Source: Osmia lignaria lignaria (taxonomy: Eukaryota > Arthropoda > Insecta > Hymenoptera > Megachilidae). From it: a stretch of 64,000 nucleotides of DNA. Positions 1 to 12,700 of the stretch are shown piece by piece (the stretch's first letter is position 1; every line of letters begins with the position of its first letter). A program made the position numbers and the translations under genes. Below the pieces are notes generated by a model. The model worked only from the letters and a program-made list of their open reading frames with translations, was not told where the DNA came from and ran no database searches. The DNA is taken from assembly GCF_051020975.1 (NCBI RefSeq), contig NW_027478167.1, positions 9,300,001-9,364,000 of the forward strand, read 5' to 3'.

Positions 1-94
1 AAAATATCATAGAACATAAAAAGTAGGAAACTTAATTCTCTACAAAAAAGGTCTCGAAAACATTTTGCCATAGCTCGCTTGGTTTCCGAGATAT
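1..94 (+). repeat. Partial satellite monomer at the left edge
   Basis: This is the last 94 bases of a monomer in the phase used here: an A-tract and 'tatcatagaac', the 'gtaggaaacttaattctctac' segment, then 'gccatagctcgctt' and the TTTCCGAGATAT motif. It shows that the array continues left of the window. It carries a 'cttggtttccg' variant where most copies read 'cttcgtttccg', and 'ctcgaaaacatt' where most read 'ctcttaacatt'. Confidence 0.95.
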
Positions 95-3000
95 TTGCAG
101 ATTTATCTCAAGGGAAGGGGCCTGACGGACATATTTCGAGATATTTCTTCTTCTTGTTGTCCTTCTTCTGCACAGCTAAGCTGGAGGTGGTATTTGCGGC
201 TCGCACTAGTGCAGAGTTATCTCAAAGAAAGGGGCCACGGTGTTTCTGTATCTCTATTATGTTGGTGCGGCTTCGGAACTTTTAAATATCACGATATATC
301 TCGAAAACTACGCTTCTGATCAAAAAATATCATAGAACATAAATTGTAGGAAACATAATTCTCTACAAAAAACGTCTCTTAACATTTTGCCATAGCTCGC
401 TTCGTTTCCGAGATATTTGCAGATTCAGCTCAAAGGAACGGGCCTGACGGACATATTTCGAGATATTTCTTCTTCTTGTTGTTCTTCCTCTGCACAGCTA
501 AGCTGGAAGTGGCATTTGCGGCTCGCACTAGTGCAGAGTTATCTTAAAGAAAGGGGCCACGGTGTTTCTGTATCTCTATTATGTTGGTGCGGCTTCGGAA
601 CTTTTAAATATCTTGATATATCTCGAGAACTACGCATCTGATCAAAAAATATCATAGAACATAAAAAGTAGGAAACCTAATTTTCTACAAAAAACGTCTC
701 TTAACATTTTGCCGTAGCTCGCTTCGTTTCCGAGATATTTGCAGATTTATCTCAAGGGAAGGGGCCTGACGGACATATTTCGAAATATTTCTTCTTCTTG
801 TTGTTCTTCTTCTGCACAGCTAAGCTGGAAGTGGCATTTGCAGCACGCAATAGTGCAGAGTTATCTCAAAGAAGGGGGCCACGGTGTTTCTGTATCTCTA
901 TTATGTTGGTGCGGCTTCGGAACTTTTAAATATCTTGATATATCTCGAGAACTACGCATCTGATCAAAAAATATCATAGAACATAAAAAGGAGGAAACTT
1001 AATTCTCTACAAAAAAGGTCTCTTAACATTTTGCCATAGCTCGCTTCGTTTCCGAGATATTTGCAGATTTATCTCAAGTGAAGGGGCCTGACGGACATAT
1101 TTCGAGATATTTCTTCTTCTTGTTGTTCTTCTTCTGCACAGCTAAGCTGGAAGTGGCATTTGCGGCTCGCACTAGTGCAGAGTTATCTCAAAGAAAGGGG
1201 CCACGGTGTTTCTGTATCTCTATTATGTTGGTGCGGCTTCGGAACTTTTAAATATCTTGATATATCTCGAGAACTACGCCTCTGATCGAAAAATATCATA
1301 GAACATAAAAAGTAGGAAACTTAATTATCTACAAAAAAGGTCTCTTAACATTTTGCCATAGCTCGCTTCGTTTCCGAGATATTTGCAGATTTATCTCAAG
1401 TGAAGGGGCCTGACGGACATATTTCGAGATATTTCTTCTTCTTGTTGTTCTTCTTCTGCACAGCTAAGCTGGAAGTGGCATTTGCGGCTCGCACTAGTGC
1501 AGAGTTATCTCAAAGAAAGGGGCCACGGTGTTTCTGTATCTCTATTATGTTGGTGCGGCTTCGGAACTTTTAAATATCTTGATATATCTCGAGAACTACG
1601 CATCTGATCAAAAAATATCATAGAACAGAAAAAGTAGGAAACTTAATTCTCTACAAAAAAGGTCTCTTAACATTTTGCCATAGCTCGCTTCGTTTCCGAG
1701 ATATTTGCAGATTTATCTCAAGGGAAGGGGCCTGACGGACATATTTCGAGATATTTCTTCTTCTTGTTGTCCTTCTTCTGCACAGCTAAGCTGAAGTGGC
1801 ATTTGCGGCTCGCACTAGTGCAGAGTTATCTCAAAGAAAGGGGCCACGGTGTTTCTGTATCTCTATTATGTTGGTGCGGCTTCGGAACTTTTAAATATCT
1901 TGATATATCTCGAGAACTACGCATCTGATCAAAAAATATCATAGAACAGAAAAAGTAGGAAACTTAATTCTCTACAAAAAAGGTCTCTTAACATTTTGCC
2001 ATAGCTCGCTTCGTTTCCGAGATATTTGCAGATTTATCTCAAGGGAAGGGGCCTGACGGACATATTTCGAGATATTTCTTCTTCTTGTTGTCCTTCTTCT
2101 GCACAGCTAAGCTGGAAGTGGCATTTGCGGCTCGCACTAGTGCAGAGTTATCTCAAAGAAAGGGGCCACGGTGTTTCTGTATCTCTATTATGTTGGTGCG
2201 GCTTCGGAACTTTTGAATATCTCGATATATCTCGAAAACTACGCTTCTGATCAAAAAACATCATAGAACATAAATTGTAGGAAACATAATTCTCTACACA
2301 AAACGTCTCTTAACATTTTGCCATAGCTCGCTTCGTTTCCGAGATATTTGCAGATTCAGCTCAAAGGAACGGGCCTGACGGACATATTTCGAGATATTTC
2401 TTCTTCTTGTTGTTCTTCCTCTGCACAGCTAAGCTGGAAGTGGCATTTGCAGCTCGCAATAGTGCAGAGTTATCTCAAAGAAAGGGGCCACGGTGTTTCT
2501 GTATCTCTATTATGTTGGTGCGGCTTCGGAACTTTTAAATATCTTGATATATCTCGAGAACTACGCATCTGATCAAAAAATATCATAGAACATAAAAAGT
2601 AGGAAACTTAATTCTCTACAAAAAAGGTCTCTTAACATTTTGCCATAGCTCGCTTCGTTTCCGAGATATCTGCAGATTTATCTCAAGGGAAGGGGCCTGA
2701 CGGACATATTTCGAGATATTTCTTCTTCTTGTTGTTCTTCTTCTGCACAGCTAAGCTGGAAGTGGCATTTGCGGCTCGCACTATTGCAGAGTTATCTCAA
2801 AGAAAGGGGCCACGGTGTTTCTGTATCTCTATTATGTTGGTGCGGCTTCGGAACTTTTAAATATCTTGATATATCTCGAGAACTACGCATCTGATCAAAA
2901 AATATCATAGAACATAAAAAGTAGGAAACTTAATTCTCTACAAAAAAGGTCTCTTAACATTTTGCCATAGCTCGCTTCGTTTCCGAGATATTTGCAGATT

Positions 3001-4279
3001 TATCTCAAGGGAAGGGGCCTAACGGACATATTTCGAGATATTTCTTCTTCTTGTAGTTCTTCTTCTGCACAGCTAAACTGGAAGTGGCATTTCCAGCTCG
3101 CAATAGTGCAGAGTTATCTCAAAGAGAGGGGCCATGGTGTTTCTGTATCTCTATTATGTTGGTGCGGCTTCGGAACTTTTAAATATCTTGATATATCTCG
3201 AGAACTACGCATCTGACCAAAAAATATCATAGAACATAAAAAGTAGGAAACTTAATTCTCTACCAAAAAGGTCTCTTAACATTTTGCCATAGCTCGCTTC
3301 GTTTCCGAGATATTTGCAGATTTATCTCAAGTGAAGGGGCCTGACGGACATATTTCGAGATATTTCTTCTTCTTGTTGTTCTTCTTCTGCACAGCTAAGC
3401 TGGAAGTGGCATTTGCAGCTCGCAATAGTGCAGAGTTATCTCAAAGAAAGGGGCCACGGTGTTTCTGTATCTCTATTATGTTGGTGCGGCTTCGGAACTT
3501 TTAAATATCTTGATATATCTCGAGAACTACGCATCTGATCAAAAAATATCATAGAACATAAAAAGTAGGAAACTTAATTCTCTACAAAAAAGGTCTCTTA
3601 ACATTTTGCCATAGCTCGCTTCGTTTCCGAGATATCTGCAGATTTATCTCAAGGGAAGGGGCCTGACGGACATATTTCGAGATATTTCTCCTTCTTGTTG
3701 TTCTTCTTCTGCACAGCTAAGCTGGAAGTGGCATTTGCGGCTCGCACTATTGCAGAGTTATCTCAAAGAAAGGGGCCACGGTGTTTCTGTATCTCTATTA
3801 TGTTGGTGCGGCTTCGGAACTTTTAAATACCTTGATATATCTCGAGAACTACGCATCTGATCAAAAAATATCATAGAACATAAAAAGTAGGAAACTTAAT
3901 TCTCTACAAAAAAGGTCTCTTAACATTTTGCCATAGCTCGCTTCGTTTCCGAGATATTTGCAGATTTATCTCAAGGGAAGGGGCCTAACGGACATATTTC
4001 GAGATATTTCTTCTTCTTGTAGTTCTTCTTCTGCACAGCTAAACTGGAAGTGGCATTTCCAGCTCGCAATAGTGCAGAGTTATCTCAAAGAGAGGGGCCA
4101 TGGTGTTTCTGTATCTCTATTATGTTGGTGCGGCTTCGGAACTTTTAAATATCTTGATATATCTCGAGAACTACGCATCTGATCAAAAAATATCATAGAA
4201 CAGAAAAAGTAGGAAACTTAATTCTCTACAAAAAACGTCTCTTAACATTTTGCCATAGCTCGCTTCGTTTCCGAGATAT
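95..4279 (+). repeat. Zone 1: mixed monomers, 13 units
   Basis: Monomers of several classes follow one another without a clean higher-order period. The unit at 1,705 is 321 bp, lacking one G in 'ctggaagtgg'. The pair at 2,670-3,313 recurs almost unchanged at 3,636-4,279 (966 bp apart): a 'gatatctgcag' monomer with 'cactattgcag' followed by one with 'cttgtagttc' and 'aaactgg...ttccagc'. A similar run lies at 9,749-10,392, which marks this zone as a relative of the start of zone 3. Confidence 0.8.
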
Positions 4280-7200
4280 TTGCAGATTCAGCTCAAAGGA
4301 ACGGGTCTGACGGACATATTTCGAGATATTTCTTCTTCTTGTTGTCCTTCTTCTGTACAGCTAAGCTGGAAGTGGCATTTGCGGCTCGCACTAGTGCAGA
4401 GTTATCTCAAAGAAAGGGGCCACGGTGTTTCTGTATCTCTATTATGTTGGTGCGGCTTCGGAACTTTTGAATATCTCGATATATCTCGAAAACTACGCTT
4501 CTGATCAAAAAACATCATAGAACATAAATTGTAGGAAACATAATTCTCTACACAAAACGTCTCTTAACATTTTGCCATAGCTCGCTTCGTTTCCGAGATA
4601 TTTGCAGATTCAGCTCAAAGGAACGGGCCTGACGGACATATTTCGAGATATTTCTTCTTCTTGTTGTTCTTCTTCTGCACAGCTAAGCTGGAAGTGGCGT
4701 TTGCGGCTCGCACTACTGCAGAGTTATCTCAAAGAAAGGGGCCACGGTGTTTCTGTATCTCTATTATGTTGGTGCGGCTTCGGAACTTTTAAATATCTTG
4801 ATATATCTCGAGAACTACGCATCTGATCAAAAAATATCATAGAACAGAAAAAGTAGGAAACTTAATTCTCTACAAAAAAGGTCTCTTAACATTTTGCCAT
4901 AGCTCGCTTCGTTTCCGAGATATTTGCAGATTTATCTCAAGGGAAGGGGCCTGACGGACATATTTCGAGATATTTCTTCTTCTTGTTGTCCTTCTTCTGC
5001 ACAGCTAAGCTGAAGTGGCATTTGCGGCTCGCACTAGTGCAGAGTTATCTCAAAGAAAGGGGCCACGGTGTTTCTGTATCTCTATTATGATGGTACGGCT
5101 TCGGAACTTTTAAATATCTCGATATATCTCGAAAACTACGCTTCTGATCAAAAAATATCATAGAACATAAATTGTAGGAAACATAATTCTCTACAAAAAA
5201 CGTCGCTTAACATTTTGCCATAGCTCGCTTCGTTTCCGAGATATTTGCAGATTCAGCTCAAAGGAACGGGCCTGACGGACATATTTCGAGATATTTCTTC
5301 TTCTTGTTGTCCTTCTTCTGTACAGCTAAGCTGGAAGTGGCATTTGCGGCTCGCACTAGTGCAGAGTTATCTCAAAGAAAGGGGCCACGGTGTTTCTGTA
5401 TCTCTATTATGTTGGTGCGGCTTCGGAACTTTTGAATATCTCGATATATCTCGAAAACTACGCTTCTGATCAAAAAACATCATAGAACATAAATTGTAGG
5501 AAACATAATTCTCTACACAAAACGTCTCTTAACATTTTGCCATAGCTCGCTTCGTTTCCGAGATATTTGCAGATTCAGCTCAAAGGAACGGGCCTGACGG
5601 ACATATTTCGAGATATTTCTTCTTCTTGTTGTTCTTCCTCTGCACAGCTAAGCTGGAAGTGGCATTTGCAGCTCGCAATAGTGCAGAGTTATCTCAAAGA
5701 AAGGGGCCACGGTGTTTCTGTATCTCTATTATGTTGGTGCGGCTTCGGAACTTTTAAATATCTTGATATATCTCGAGAACTACGCATCTGATCAAAAAAT
5801 ATCATAGAACAGAAAAAGTAGGAAACTTAATTCTCTACAAAAAAGGTCTCTTAACATTTTGCAATAGCTCGCTTCGTTTCCGAGATATTTGCAGATTTAT
5901 CTCAAGGGAAGGGGCCTGACGGACATATTTCGAGATATTTCTTCTTCTTGTTGTCCTTCTTCTGCACAGCTAAGCTGAAGTGGCATTTGCGGCTCGCACT
6001 AGTGCAGAGTTATCTCAAAGAAAGGGGCCACGGTGTTTCTGTATCTCTATTATGTTGGTACGGCTTCGGAACTTTTAAATATCTCGATATATCTCGAAAA
6101 CTACGCTTCTGATCAAAAAATATCATAGAACATAAATTGTAGGAAACATAATTCTCTACAAAAAACGTCTCTTAACATTTTGCCATAGCTCGCTTCGTTT
6201 CCGAGATATTTGCAGATTCAGCTCAAAGGAACGGGCCTGACGGACATATTTCGAGATATTTCTTCTTCTTGTTGTCCTTCTTCTGTACAGCTAAGCTGGA
6301 AGTGGCATTTGCGGCTCGCACTAGTGCAGAGTTATCTCAAAGAAAGGGGCCACGGTGTTTCTGTATCTCTATTATGTTGGTGCGGCTTCGGAACTTTTGA
6401 ATATCTCGATATATCTCGAAAACTACGCTTCTGATCAAAAAACATCATAGAACATAAATTGTAGGAAACATAATTCTCTACACAAAACGTCTCTTAACGT
6501 TTTGCCATAGCTCGCTTCGTTTCCGAGATATTTGCAGATTCAGCTCAAAGGAACGGGCCTGACGGACATATTTCGAGATATTTCTTCTTCTTGTTGTTCT
6601 TCTTCTGCACAGCTAAGCTGGAAGTGGCGTTTGCGGCTCGCACTACTGCAGAGTTATCTCAAAGAAAGGGGCCACGGTGTTTCTGTATCTCTATTATGTT
6701 GGTGCGGCTTCGGAACTTTTAAATATCTTGATATATCTCGAGAACTACGCATCTGATCAAAAAATATCATAGAACAGAAAAAGTAGGAAACTTAATTCTC
6801 TACAAAAAAGGTCTCTTAACATTTTGCCATAGCTCGCTTCGTTTCCGAGATATTTGCAGATTTATCTCAAGGGAAGGGGCCTGACGGACATATTTCGAGA
6901 TATTTCTTCTTCTTGTTGTCCTTCTTCTGCACAGCTAAGCTGAAGTGGCATTTGCGGCTCGCACTAGTGCAGAGTTATCTCAAAGAAAGGGGCCACGGTG
7001 TTTCTGTATCTCTATTATGTTGGTACGGCTTCGGAACTTTTAAATATCTCGATATATCTCGAAAACTACGCTTCTGATCAAAAAATATCATAGAACATAA
7101 ATTGTAGGAAACATAATTCTCTACAAAAAACGTCGCTTAACATTTTGCCATAGCTCGCTTCGTTTCCGAGATATTTGCAGATTCAGCTCAAAGGAACGGG

Positions 7201-9748
7201 CCTGACGGACATATTTCGAGATATTTCTTCTTCTTGTTGTCCTTCTTCTGTACAGCTAAGCTGGAAGTGGCATTTGCGGCTCGCACTAGTGCAGAGTTAT
7301 CTCAAAGAAAGGGGCCACGGTGTTTCTGTATCTCTATTATGTTGGTGCGGCTTCGGAACTTTTGAATATCTCGATATATCTCGAAAACTACGCTTCTGAT
7401 CAAAAAACATCATAGAACATAAATTGTAGGAAACATAATTCTCTACACAAAACGTCTCTTAACATTTTGCCATAGCTCGCTTCGTTTCCGAGATATTTGC
7501 AGATTCAGCTCAAAGGAACGGGCCTGACGGACATATTTCGAGATATTTCTTCTTCTTGTTGTTCTTCCTCTGCACAGCTAAGCTGGAAGTGGCATTTGCA
7601 GCTCGCAATAGTGCAGAGTTATCTCAAAGAAAGGGGCCACGGTGTTTCTGTATCTCTATTATGTTGGTGCGGCTTCGGAACTTTTAAATATCTTGATATA
7701 TCTCGAGAACTACGCATCTGATCAAAAAATATCATAGAACAGAAAAAGTAGGAAACTTAAATCTCTACAAAAAAGGTCTCTTAACATTTTGCCATAGCTC
7801 GCTTCGTTTCCGAGATATTTGCAGATTTATCTCAAGGGAAGGGGCCTGACGGACATATTTCGAGATATTTCTTCTTCTTGTTGTCCTTCTTCTGCACAGC
7901 TAAGCTGAAGTGGCATTTGCGGCTCGCACTAGTGCAGAGTTATCTCAAAGAAAGGGGCCACGGTGTTTCTGTATCTCTATTATGTTGGTACGGCTTCGGA
8001 ACTTTTAAATATCTCGATATATCTCGAAAACTACGCTTCTGATCAAAAAATATCATAGAACATAAATTGTAGGAAACATAATTCTCTACAAAAAACGTCT
8101 CTTAACATTTTGCCATAGCTCGCTTCGTTTCCGAGATATTTGCAGATTCAGCTCAAAGGAACGGGCCTGACGGACATATTTCGAGATATTTCTTCTTCTT
8201 GTTGTCCTTCTTCTGTACAGCTAAGCTGGAAGTGGCATTTGCGGCTCGCACTAGTGCAGAGTTATCTCAAAGAAAGGGGCCACGGTGTTTCTGTATCTCT
8301 ATTATGTTGGTGCGGCTTCGGAACTTTTGAATATCTCGATATATCTCGAAAACTACGCTTCTGATCAAAAAACATCATAGAACATAAATTGTAGGAAACA
8401 TAATTCTCTACACAAAACGTCTCTTAACATTTTGCCATAGCTCGCTTCGTTTCCGAGATATTTGCAGATTCAGCTCAAAGGAACGGGCCTGACGGACATA
8501 TTTCGAGATATTTCTTCTTCTTGTTGTTCTTCTTCTGCACAGCTAAGCTGGAAGTGGCGTTTGCGGCTCGCACTACTGCAGAGTTATCTCAAAGAAAGGG
8601 GCCACGGTGTTTCTGTATCTCTATTATGTTGGTGCGGCTTCGGAACTTTTAAATATCTTGATATATCTCGAGAACTACGCATCTGATCAAAAAATATCAT
8701 AGAACAGAAAAAGTAGGAAACTTAATTCTCTACAAAAAAGGTCTCTTAACATTTTGCCATAGCTCGCTTCGTTTCCGAGATATTTGCAGATTTATCTCAA
8801 GGGAAGGGGCCTGACGGACATATTTCGAGATATTTCTTCTTCTTGTTGTCCTTCTTCTGCACAGCTAAGCTGAAGTGGCATTTGCGGCTCGCACTAGTGC
8901 AGAGTTATCTCAAAGAAAGGGGCCACGGTGTTTCTGTATCTCTATTATGTTGGTACGGCTTCGGAACTTTTAAATATCTCGATATATCTCGAAAACTACG
9001 CTTCTGATCAAAAAATATCATAGAACATAAATTGTAGGAAACATAATTCTCTACAAAAAACGTCGCTTAACATTTTGCCATAGCTCGCTTCGTTTCCGAG
9101 ATATTTGCAGATTCAGCTCAAAGGAACGGGCCTGACGGACATATTTCGAGATATTTCTTCTTCTTGTTGTCCTTCTTCTGTACAGCTAAGCTGGAAGTGG
9201 CATTTGCGGCTCGCACTAGTGCAGAGTTATCTCAAAGAAAGGGGCCACGGTGTTTCTGTATCTCTATTATGTTGGTGCGGCTTCGGAACTTTTGAATATC
9301 TCGATATATCTCGAAAACTACGCTTCTGATCAAAAAACATCATAGAACATAAATTGTAGGAAACATAATTCTCTACACAAAACGTCTCTTAACATTTTGC
9401 CATAGCTCGCTTCGTTTCCGAGATATTTGCAGATTCAGCTCAAAGGAACGGGCCTGACGGACATATTTCGAGATATTTCTTCTTCTTGTTGTTCTTCCTC
9501 TGCACAGCTAAGCTGGAAGTGGCATTTGCAGCTCGCAATAGTGCAGAGTTATCTCAAAGAAAGGGGCCACGGTGTTTCTGTATCTCTATTATGTTGGTGC
9601 GGCTTCGGAACTTTTAAATATCTTGATATATCTCGAGAACTACGCATCTGATCAAAAAATATCATAGAACATAAAAAGTAGGAAACTTAATTCTCTACAA
9701 AAAAGGTCTCTTAACATTTTGCCATAGCTCGCTTCGTTTCCGAGATAT
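4280..9748 (+). repeat. Zone 2: 1,930-bp six-monomer higher-order repeat, about 2.8 copies
   Basis: Units start at 4,280, 6,210 and 8,140; the third has five of its six monomers. Each unit is two 965-bp trimers. Every trimer has a 'gattcagctc...gttgtccttcttctgtacag' monomer, a second 'gattcagctc' monomer, and a 321-bp monomer with 'gctgaagtgg'. The two trimers differ: the second monomer reads 'ggcgtttgcggctcgcactactg' at 4,602, 6,532 and 8,462 but 'ggcatttgcagctcgcaatagtg' at 5,567, 7,497 and 9,427. The spacer before the trimer alternates 'cgtctct' and 'cgtcgct'. The 965-bp period is the missing base repeated once per trimer. Confidence 0.92.
4924..5244 (+). repeat. Example of the 321-bp monomer class (one G deleted)
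   Basis: Reads 'gctgaagtggc' where other monomers have 'gctggaagtggc'. The same deletion occurs in the units starting at 1,705, 4,924, 5,889, 6,854, 7,819, 8,784, 13,291, 14,900 and 15,865. From 4,924 on, each is followed by the same 'gattcagctc / tctgtacag' neighbour, so one mutation was probably copied with its surroundings. The deletion shifts any reading frame through the unit. Confidence 0.9.
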
Positions 9749-12700
9749 CTGCAGATTTATCTCAAGGGAAGGGGCCTGACGGACATATTTCGAGATATTT
9801 CTTCTTCTTGTTGTTCTTCTTCTGCACAGCTAAGCTGGAAGTGGCATTTGCGGCTCGCACTATTGCAGAGTTATCTCAAAGAAAGGGGCCACGGTGTTTC
9901 TGTATCTCTATTATGTTGGTGCGGCTTCGGAACTTTTAAATATCTTGATATATCTCGAGAACTACGCATCTGATCAAAAAATATCATAGAACATAAAAAG
10001 TAGGAAACTTAATTCTCTACAAAAGAGGTCTCTTAACATTTTGCCATAGCTCGCTTCGTTTCCGAGATATTTGCAGATTTATCTCAAGGGAAGGGGCCTA
10101 ACGGACATATTTCGAGATATTTCTTCTTCTTGTAGTTCTTCTTCTGCACAGCTAAACTGGAAGTGGCATTTCCAGCTCGCAATAGTGCAGAGTTATCTCA
10201 AAGAGAGGCGCCATGGTGTTTCTGTATCTCTATTATGTTGGTGCGGCTTCGGAACTTTTAAATATCTTGATATATCTCGAGAACTACGCATCTGATCAAA
10301 AAATATCATAGAACATAAAAAGTAGGAAACTTAATTCTCTACCAAAAAGGTCTCTTAACATTTTGCCATAGCTCGCTTCGTTTCCGAGATATTTGCAGAT
10401 TTATCTCAAGTGAAGGGGCCTGACGGACATATTTCGAGATATTTCTTCTTCTTGTTGTTCTTCTTCTGCACAGCTAAGCTGGAAGTGGCATTTGCAGCTC
10501 GCAATAGTGCAGAGTTATCTCAAAGAAAGGGGCCACGGTGTTTCTGTATCTCTATTATGTTGGTGCGGCTTCGGAACTTTTAAGTATCTTGATATATCTC
10601 GAGAACTACGCATCTGATCAAAAAATATCATAGAACATAAAAAGTAGGAAACTTCATTCTCTACAAAAAAGGTCTCTTAACATTTTGCCATAGCTCGCTT
10701 CGTTTCCGAGATATTTGCAGATTCAGCTCAAAGGAACGGGCCTGACGGACATATTTCGAGATATTTCTTCTTCTTGTTGTTCTTCTTCTGCACAGCTAAG
10801 CTGGAAGTGGCATTTGCAGCTCGCAATAGTGCAGAGTTATCTCAAAGAAAGGGGCCACGGTGTTTCTGTATCTCTATTATGTTGGTGCGGCTTCGGAACT
10901 TTTAAGTATCTTGATATATCTCGAGAACTACGCATCTGATCAAAAAATATCATAGAACATAAAAAGTAGGAAACTTCATTCTCTACAAAAAAGGTCTCTT
11001 AACATTTTGCCATAGCTCGCTTCGTTTCCGAGATATTTGCAGATTCAGCTCAAAGGAACGGGCCTGACGGACATATTTCGAGATATTTCTTCTTCTTGTT
11101 GTTCTTCTTCTGCACAGCTAAGCTGGAAGTGGCATTTGCAGCTCGCAATAGTGCAGAGTTATCTCAAAGAAAGGGGCCACGGTGTTTCTGTATCTCTATT
11201 ATGTTGGTGCGGCTTCGGAACTTTTAAATATCTTGATATATCTCGAGAACTACGCATCTGATCAAAAAATATCATAGAACATAAAAAGTAGGAAACTTAA
11301 TTCTCTACAAAAAAGGTCTCTTAACATTTTGCCATAGCTCGTTTCGTTTCCGAGATATTTGCAGATTTATCTCAAGGGAAGGGGCCTGACGGACATATTT
11401 CGAGATATTTCTTCTTCTTGTTGTTCTTCTTCTGCACAGCTAAGCTGGAAGTGGCATTTGCGGCTCGCACTAGTGCAGAGTTATCTCAAAGAAAGGGGCC
11501 ACGGTGTTTCTGTATCTCTATTATGTTGGTGCGGCTTCGGAACTTTTAAATATCTTGATATATCTCGAGAACTACGCATCTGATCAAAAAATATCATAGA
11601 ACAGAAAAAGTAGGAAACTTAATTCTCTACAAAAAAGGTCTCTTAACATTTTGCCATAGCTCGCTTCGTTTCCGAGATATTTGCAGATTTATCTCAAGGG
11701 AAGGGGCCTAACCGACATATTTCGAGATATTTCTTCTTCTTGTTGTTCTTCTTCTGCACAGCTAAACTGGAAGTGGCATTTCCAGGTCGCAATAGTGCAG
11801 GGTTATCTCAAAGAGAGGGGCCACGGTGTTTCTGTATCTCTATTATGTTGGTGCGGCTTCGGAATTTTTAAATATCTTGATATATCTCGAGAACTACGCA
11901 TCTGATCAAAAAATATCATAGAAGATAAAAAGTAGGAAACTTAATTCTCTACAAAAAAGGTCTCTTAACATTTTGCCATAGCTCGCTTCGTTTCCGAGAT
12001 ATTTGCAGATTTATCTCAAGGGAAGGGGCCTGACGGACATATTTCGAGATATTTCTTCTTCTTGTTGTCCTTCTTCTGCACAGCTAAGCTGGAAGTGGCA
12101 TTTGCGGCTCGCACTAGTGCAGAGTTATCTCAAAGAAAGGGGCCACGGTGTTTCTGTATCTCTATTATGTTGGTGCGGCTTCGGAACTTTTGAATATCTC
12201 GATTTATCTCGAAAACTACGCTTCTGATCAAAAAACATCATAGAACATAAATTGTAGGAAACATAATTCTCTACACAAAACGTCTCTTAACATTTTGCCA
12301 TAGCTCGCTTCGTTTCCGAGATATTTGCAGATTCAGCTCAAAGGAACGGGCCTGACGGACATATTTCGAGATATTTCTTCTTCTTGTTGTTCTTCCTCTG
12401 CACAGCTAAGCTGGAAGTGGCATTTGCAGCTCGCAATAGTGCAGAGTTATCTCAAAGAAAGGGGCCACGGTGTTTCTGTATCTCTATTATGTTGGTGCGG
12501 CTTCGGAACTTTTAAATATCTTGATATATCTCGAGAACTACGCATCTGATCAAAAAATATCATAGAACATAAAAAGTAGGAAACTTAATTCTCTACAAAA
12601 AAGGTCTCTTAACATTTTGCCATAGCTCGCTTCGTTTCCGAGATATCTGCAGATTCAGCTCAAAGGAACGGGCCTGACGGACATATTTCGAGATATTTCT

